Positions 61,835 to 64,000 of a stretch of DNA of 64,000 nt are shown here, piece by piece. The position numbers were made by a program, and so were the translations under genes. Source of the DNA: Massilia aquatica (GTDB lineage Bacteria; Pseudomonadota; Gammaproteobacteria; Burkholderiales; Burkholderiaceae_D); NCBI RefSeq assembly GCF_011682045.1, contig NZ_VVIW01000006.1:248001-312000 (forward strand). The letters are read 5' to 3'. The notes below the pieces were generated by a model that was given only the letters and a program-made list of their open reading frames with translations, searched no databases and had not been told where the DNA came from. Numbering within the stretch: the first letter of the stretch is position 1; every line of letters begins with the position of its first letter.

Positions 61835-62863
61835 TTAACATAGTGCATCTGGCCGCGCCACATCGGCGGTTTGCCCCCTGCCATCGGCGCGGAAACGGCG
61901 CCGGTACTCGGCTGGCGACTGCCCGATGTTGCGCTTGAACAGCGCCCCGAAGGTGGCGGCATCCGCGTAGCCGACCCGTTCGGTCACCTGCGCCACGCTC
62001 AGCGAGGTCGACTCCAGCAGCAGCTTGGCCTTGCCGACGCGGGCCTGCTGCAAATACGCCAGCGGGGTCTGCCCGGTCTCGTCCTTCACCCGGCGCAGCA
62101 AGGTCCGGTCGCTGACGTGAAACGCCGCCGCCATCCGCTTGAGGTCGTACGGAGCGGCCAAGCGCTGATCGAGCCAGGCGCGCACGCTGGCGGCGAAGGT
62201 GCCGTCGGGGCGCGCCAGCATGCGCGTATCGACAAAGGGTGCCTGGCTGGTGCGCGCCCCGTCCAGCAAACCCATGCGCGCCACGGCGCGCTGCACCTTC
62301 GCGCTGGCGTTCTGCCTGACCAGGTGCATCGCCAGGTCGAAGGTGGCGCTGAACGCGCCGGTGGTGCAAACTCCGCCATCCTCGACCAGCATGGCCGCCG
62401 GATCGACCATGGCCGCAGGAAAGCGCCGCGCCAGGTCGGGTGCGAACAGCCACGCCGTGGTGGCGCGGCGCCCGTCCAGCAAGCCGGCATCGCCCAGCAG
62501 GAATGCGCCCACGCACACGGCGGCCACCGGCGTGCCGCGCGCGAACGCTGTGGCGAGATAGGCAATTTCGGGGGCGAGCGCAGCGATTGGCGCAAGGCAG
62601 CCATGGCGGTCGGCCAGAGCCATGCCCGGCACCACCAGCAAATCCGGGCTGGCGACCGGTGTGCGCGTGCCGACCAGAATGCCGCCAGCCGCGCCGACCA
62701 TTCCACCGCCGAGGCTGGTGACGATCACCTCGAACGGGGGCGGCGCCGCAGCGTCCAGCGCGGCGCTGACCCGGTTTGCCAGCAACAAGGTATCGCACAG
62801 GCCAAACACTTCCATGCCCATGCAGCCGTGGTAGGCCAGGATCGCGATGCGCTTTGTTTTCAT
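61835..62863 (-). CDS. GlxA-type AraC-family regulator
   Basis: A 342-residue regulator with an N-terminal DJ-1/PfpI-like domain (about 1-190; VAAVCVGAFLLGDAGLLDGR, where the nucleophile-position cysteine is present). The C-terminal AraC HTH (about 225-325) has KRMAAAFHVSDRTLLRRVKD and VTERVGYADAATFGALFKRN. It is divergent from a DJ-1/PfpI protein gene and is likely its regulator. The ATG at 62863 is chosen by the domain start. It ends 9 nt before ugpQ begins, so ugpQ may be co-transcribed with it. Confidence 0.92.
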   Translation of the reverse strand: MKTKRIAILAYHGCMGMEVFGLCDTLLLANRVSAALDAAAPPPFEVIVTSLGGGMVGAAGGILVGTRTPVASPDLLVVPGMALADRHGCLAPIAALAPEIAYLATAFARGTPVAAVCVGAFLLGDAGLLDGRRATTAWLFAPDLARRFPAAMVDPAAMLVEDGGVCTTGAFSATFDLAMHLVRQNASAKVQRAVARMGLLDGARTSQAPFVDTRMLARPDGTFAASVRAWLDQRLAAPYDLKRMAAAFHVSDRTLLRRVKDETGQTPLAYLQQARVGKAKLLLESTSLSVAQVTERVGYADAATFGALFKRNIGQSPAEYRRRFRADGRGQTADVARPDALC

Positions 62864-62951
62864 GTGGCGAGTATGCCATGGAAATGGGCGATATCGCCTC
62901 TTTGCGCCGCTGACCGGTACGCCGACAATGGGCACTCTTCAGGAGAAAACC

Positions 62952-63614
62952 ATGCGATTATCGATTTTATTGTTCGATGGCTTTACCGCGCTGGACGTGG
63001 TGGGCGGCTATGAAGTGCTGGTGAACATTCCCGGCATGGAAGTCGAATTCGTGTCGGACCAGGTCGGACTGGTCGCCAGCGACAGCGGGCGCCTCGGCAT
63101 GGCCGCCTACCGCCGCTTCGACCAGCTGGACGCGACCGATATCCTGTACGTGCCGGGCGGCCCGGGCGTTGCCGCCGCGCTCGGCAACGCAGCGCTGATG
63201 GACTGCGTGCGGCGCCTGCACGCGAGCAGCGCCTGGACCGTCAGCATCTGCAACGGGGCCGAAATCCTGGGCGCCGCCGGACTACTCAAGGGCAAGAAGG
63301 TGACGACCAACTGGTTCGCGCGCGAGCAGCTTGCCGCCTGTGGCGCGCTGGTCGGCACCGAACGCTACCAGCGCGATGGCAAGCTGATCACCGGCGCCGG
63401 GGTCTCGGCCAGTATCGATGCCGGACTGTTCCTCGCGGCCTTGCTGGGCGGCGAACAACTGGCCCGCACGATTCAACTCGGCATCGAATATTATCCCGCC
63501 CCGCCATTCGGCAATGGCACGCCGGACGACCAGCCGCAAGCGGCCAAAGACGTGATTCGCCACGTCGAGCAGTGCGCCGCCGCGCGGCTGGCGGCGCGTG
63601 TCATCCCGTTCTGA
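62952..63614 (+). CDS. DJ-1/PfpI family protein (isonitrile hydratase-like)
   Basis: A 220-residue DJ-1/PfpI protein with the nucleophile C100 in TVSICNGAEILGAAG and glycine turn YVPGGPG at 67-73. The start RLSILLFDGFTALDVVGGYE matches isonitrile hydratase InhA and related hydratases. It may act on an isonitrile, glyoxal or damaged protein; not resolvable by eye. AGGAG lies six nt before the ATG. It is divergent from the GlxA-type regulator with an 88-nt gap. Confidence 0.88.
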   Translation: MRLSILLFDGFTALDVVGGYEVLVNIPGMEVEFVSDQVGLVASDSGRLGMAAYRRFDQLDATDILYVPGGPGVAAALGNAALMDCVRRLHASSAWTVSICNGAEILGAAGLLKGKKVTTNWFAREQLAACGALVGTERYQRDGKLITGAGVSASIDAGLFLAALLGGEQLARTIQLGIEYYPAPPFGNGTPDDQPQAAKDVIRHVEQCAAARLAARVIPF

Positions 63615-63633
63615 AGGCACGCGCCGCTATGGC

Positions 63634-63993
63634 CTATGCCGCTGACAGCGTGCGCATGAACGACAGCGGCGAAACAAGATAGGCAAAGGCCGCCATATTG
63701 CACACCACCGTCATCCAGAACGCCACTTGAAACGCCCGCTTGGACGACTTGTGCCGCAGCCACTGCTGAGCCAGCACCGCGCCCGGCCAGCCGCACAGCA
63801 GCCCGAGCAGGAGCAAGCTGCGTTCGGGGGTACGGCGCTGTCCGGCGCGCGCCGCCGCCTTGTCGCGCGCGTAGGCGGCAAAGCAGACGATGCTGGCCAG
63901 CGCATACGGCGCAGCCGCCCACAGCGGAACATGCCAGGCCAGCACGGCGCCCGCAAAGACGGCGCCAAACAACAGGATCGACAGAACAGGCAT
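63634..63993 (-). CDS. DUF1294 membrane protein (possibly extends past window)
   Basis: A 119-residue protein with three or four helices and the DUF1294 core YARDKAAARAGQRRTPERSL, LLLGLLCGWPGAVLAQQWLR and HKSSKRAFQVAFWM. Family members are often fused behind a cold-shock domain. The frame is open to the window edge, so the true start may lie outside and the visible ATG at 63993 may be internal. Role unknown. Confidence 0.85.
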   Translation of the reverse strand: MPVLSILLFGAVFAGAVLAWHVPLWAAAPYALASIVCFAAYARDKAAARAGQRRTPERSLLLLGLLCGWPGAVLAQQWLRHKSSKRAFQVAFWMTVVCNMAAFAYLVSPLSFMRTLSAA

Positions 63994-64000
63994 TGGCTTG

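Overview
The window is a high-GC chromosomal segment from a betaproteobacterium, most likely an Oxalobacteraceae member of the Massilia/Duganella/Janthinobacterium group. This rests on gene content and style (rpsP-rimM-trmD-rplS followed by a CoA pyrophosphatase and a CobD/CbiB-family gene, etfBA next to a DmdC-like acyl-CoA dehydrogenase, many secreted peptidases, TonB and GlcNAc systems). It is inference, because no rRNA or other marker is present. About 60 protein genes are supported; I found no tRNA, rRNA, CRISPR array, transposase or prophage.

Layout. 1-6 kb: two tandem M13 metallopeptidases and an M1 aminopeptidase, all exported and on the minus strand. 6-12.5 kb: an HDOD signalling gene, a FliT-like gene behind a sigma-28-type promoter, an aspartate-aminotransferase-like gene with an odd structured intergenic region upstream, a FimV-like protein, fumC, an S4 RNA-binding protein and a DUF883 protein. 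12.5-16.6 kb: a two-gene LRR/NTF2-like unit of unknown role, then a bufferin (DUF2282) RiPP precursor with a single protein that fuses its MNIO (DUF692) oxidase to the DUF2063 partner, then a YjfB-like motility protein with its own sigma-28-type promoter. 16.6-20.6 kb: mobB, a gspB/gspA pair with a secreted cysteine protein, and two tiny genes. 20.6-24.6 kb: a possible small RNA, a LysR regulator, a tandem pair of small exported proteins, a DUF2807 protein and a secreted unknown.

24.8-34 kb: one long N-acetylglucosamine operon (BadF-type kinase, GntR regulator, NagA deacetylase, SIS-domain deaminase, binding protein, two permeases, MFS transporter, ABC ATPase) behind a near-consensus sigma-70 promoter. 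37.5-41.4 kb: a TonB-dependent receptor divergent from a second GntR regulator. The octamer TAATACCA occurs at both loci, which suggests one regulon: outer-membrane uptake of (chito)oligosaccharide, inner-membrane import, phosphorylation, deacetylation and deamination to fructose-6-phosphate. Between them lies a small accessory island (34-37.4 kb) with a TPR-like exported protein, a ParDE toxin-antitoxin pair and a SUKH-like gene.

41.7-51.2 kb: SDR, M16 peptidase, CBS protein, DUF3579, CobD-like protein, Nudix CoA pyrophosphatase, the rplS-trmD-rimM-rpsP translation operon and a TM2 protein. 51.2-54 kb: a lipoprotein with an HELAH putative zinc site, a glycine-zipper protein and a 35-bp inverted repeat. 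54-61 kb: acyl-CoA dehydrogenase, etfA/etfB, a TusA-like protein and alaS. 61-64 kb: UgpQ, a GlxA-type AraC regulator divergent from a DJ-1/PfpI protein, and a DUF1294 membrane protein at the edge.

The most interesting system is the compact bufferin locus with its fused maturation enzyme (14.2-16.1 kb). Next are two candidate structured RNAs (8.77-8.96 kb and 20.66-20.79 kb), the two sigma-28-type promoters, and the operator shared between the two halves of the GlcNAc regulon.
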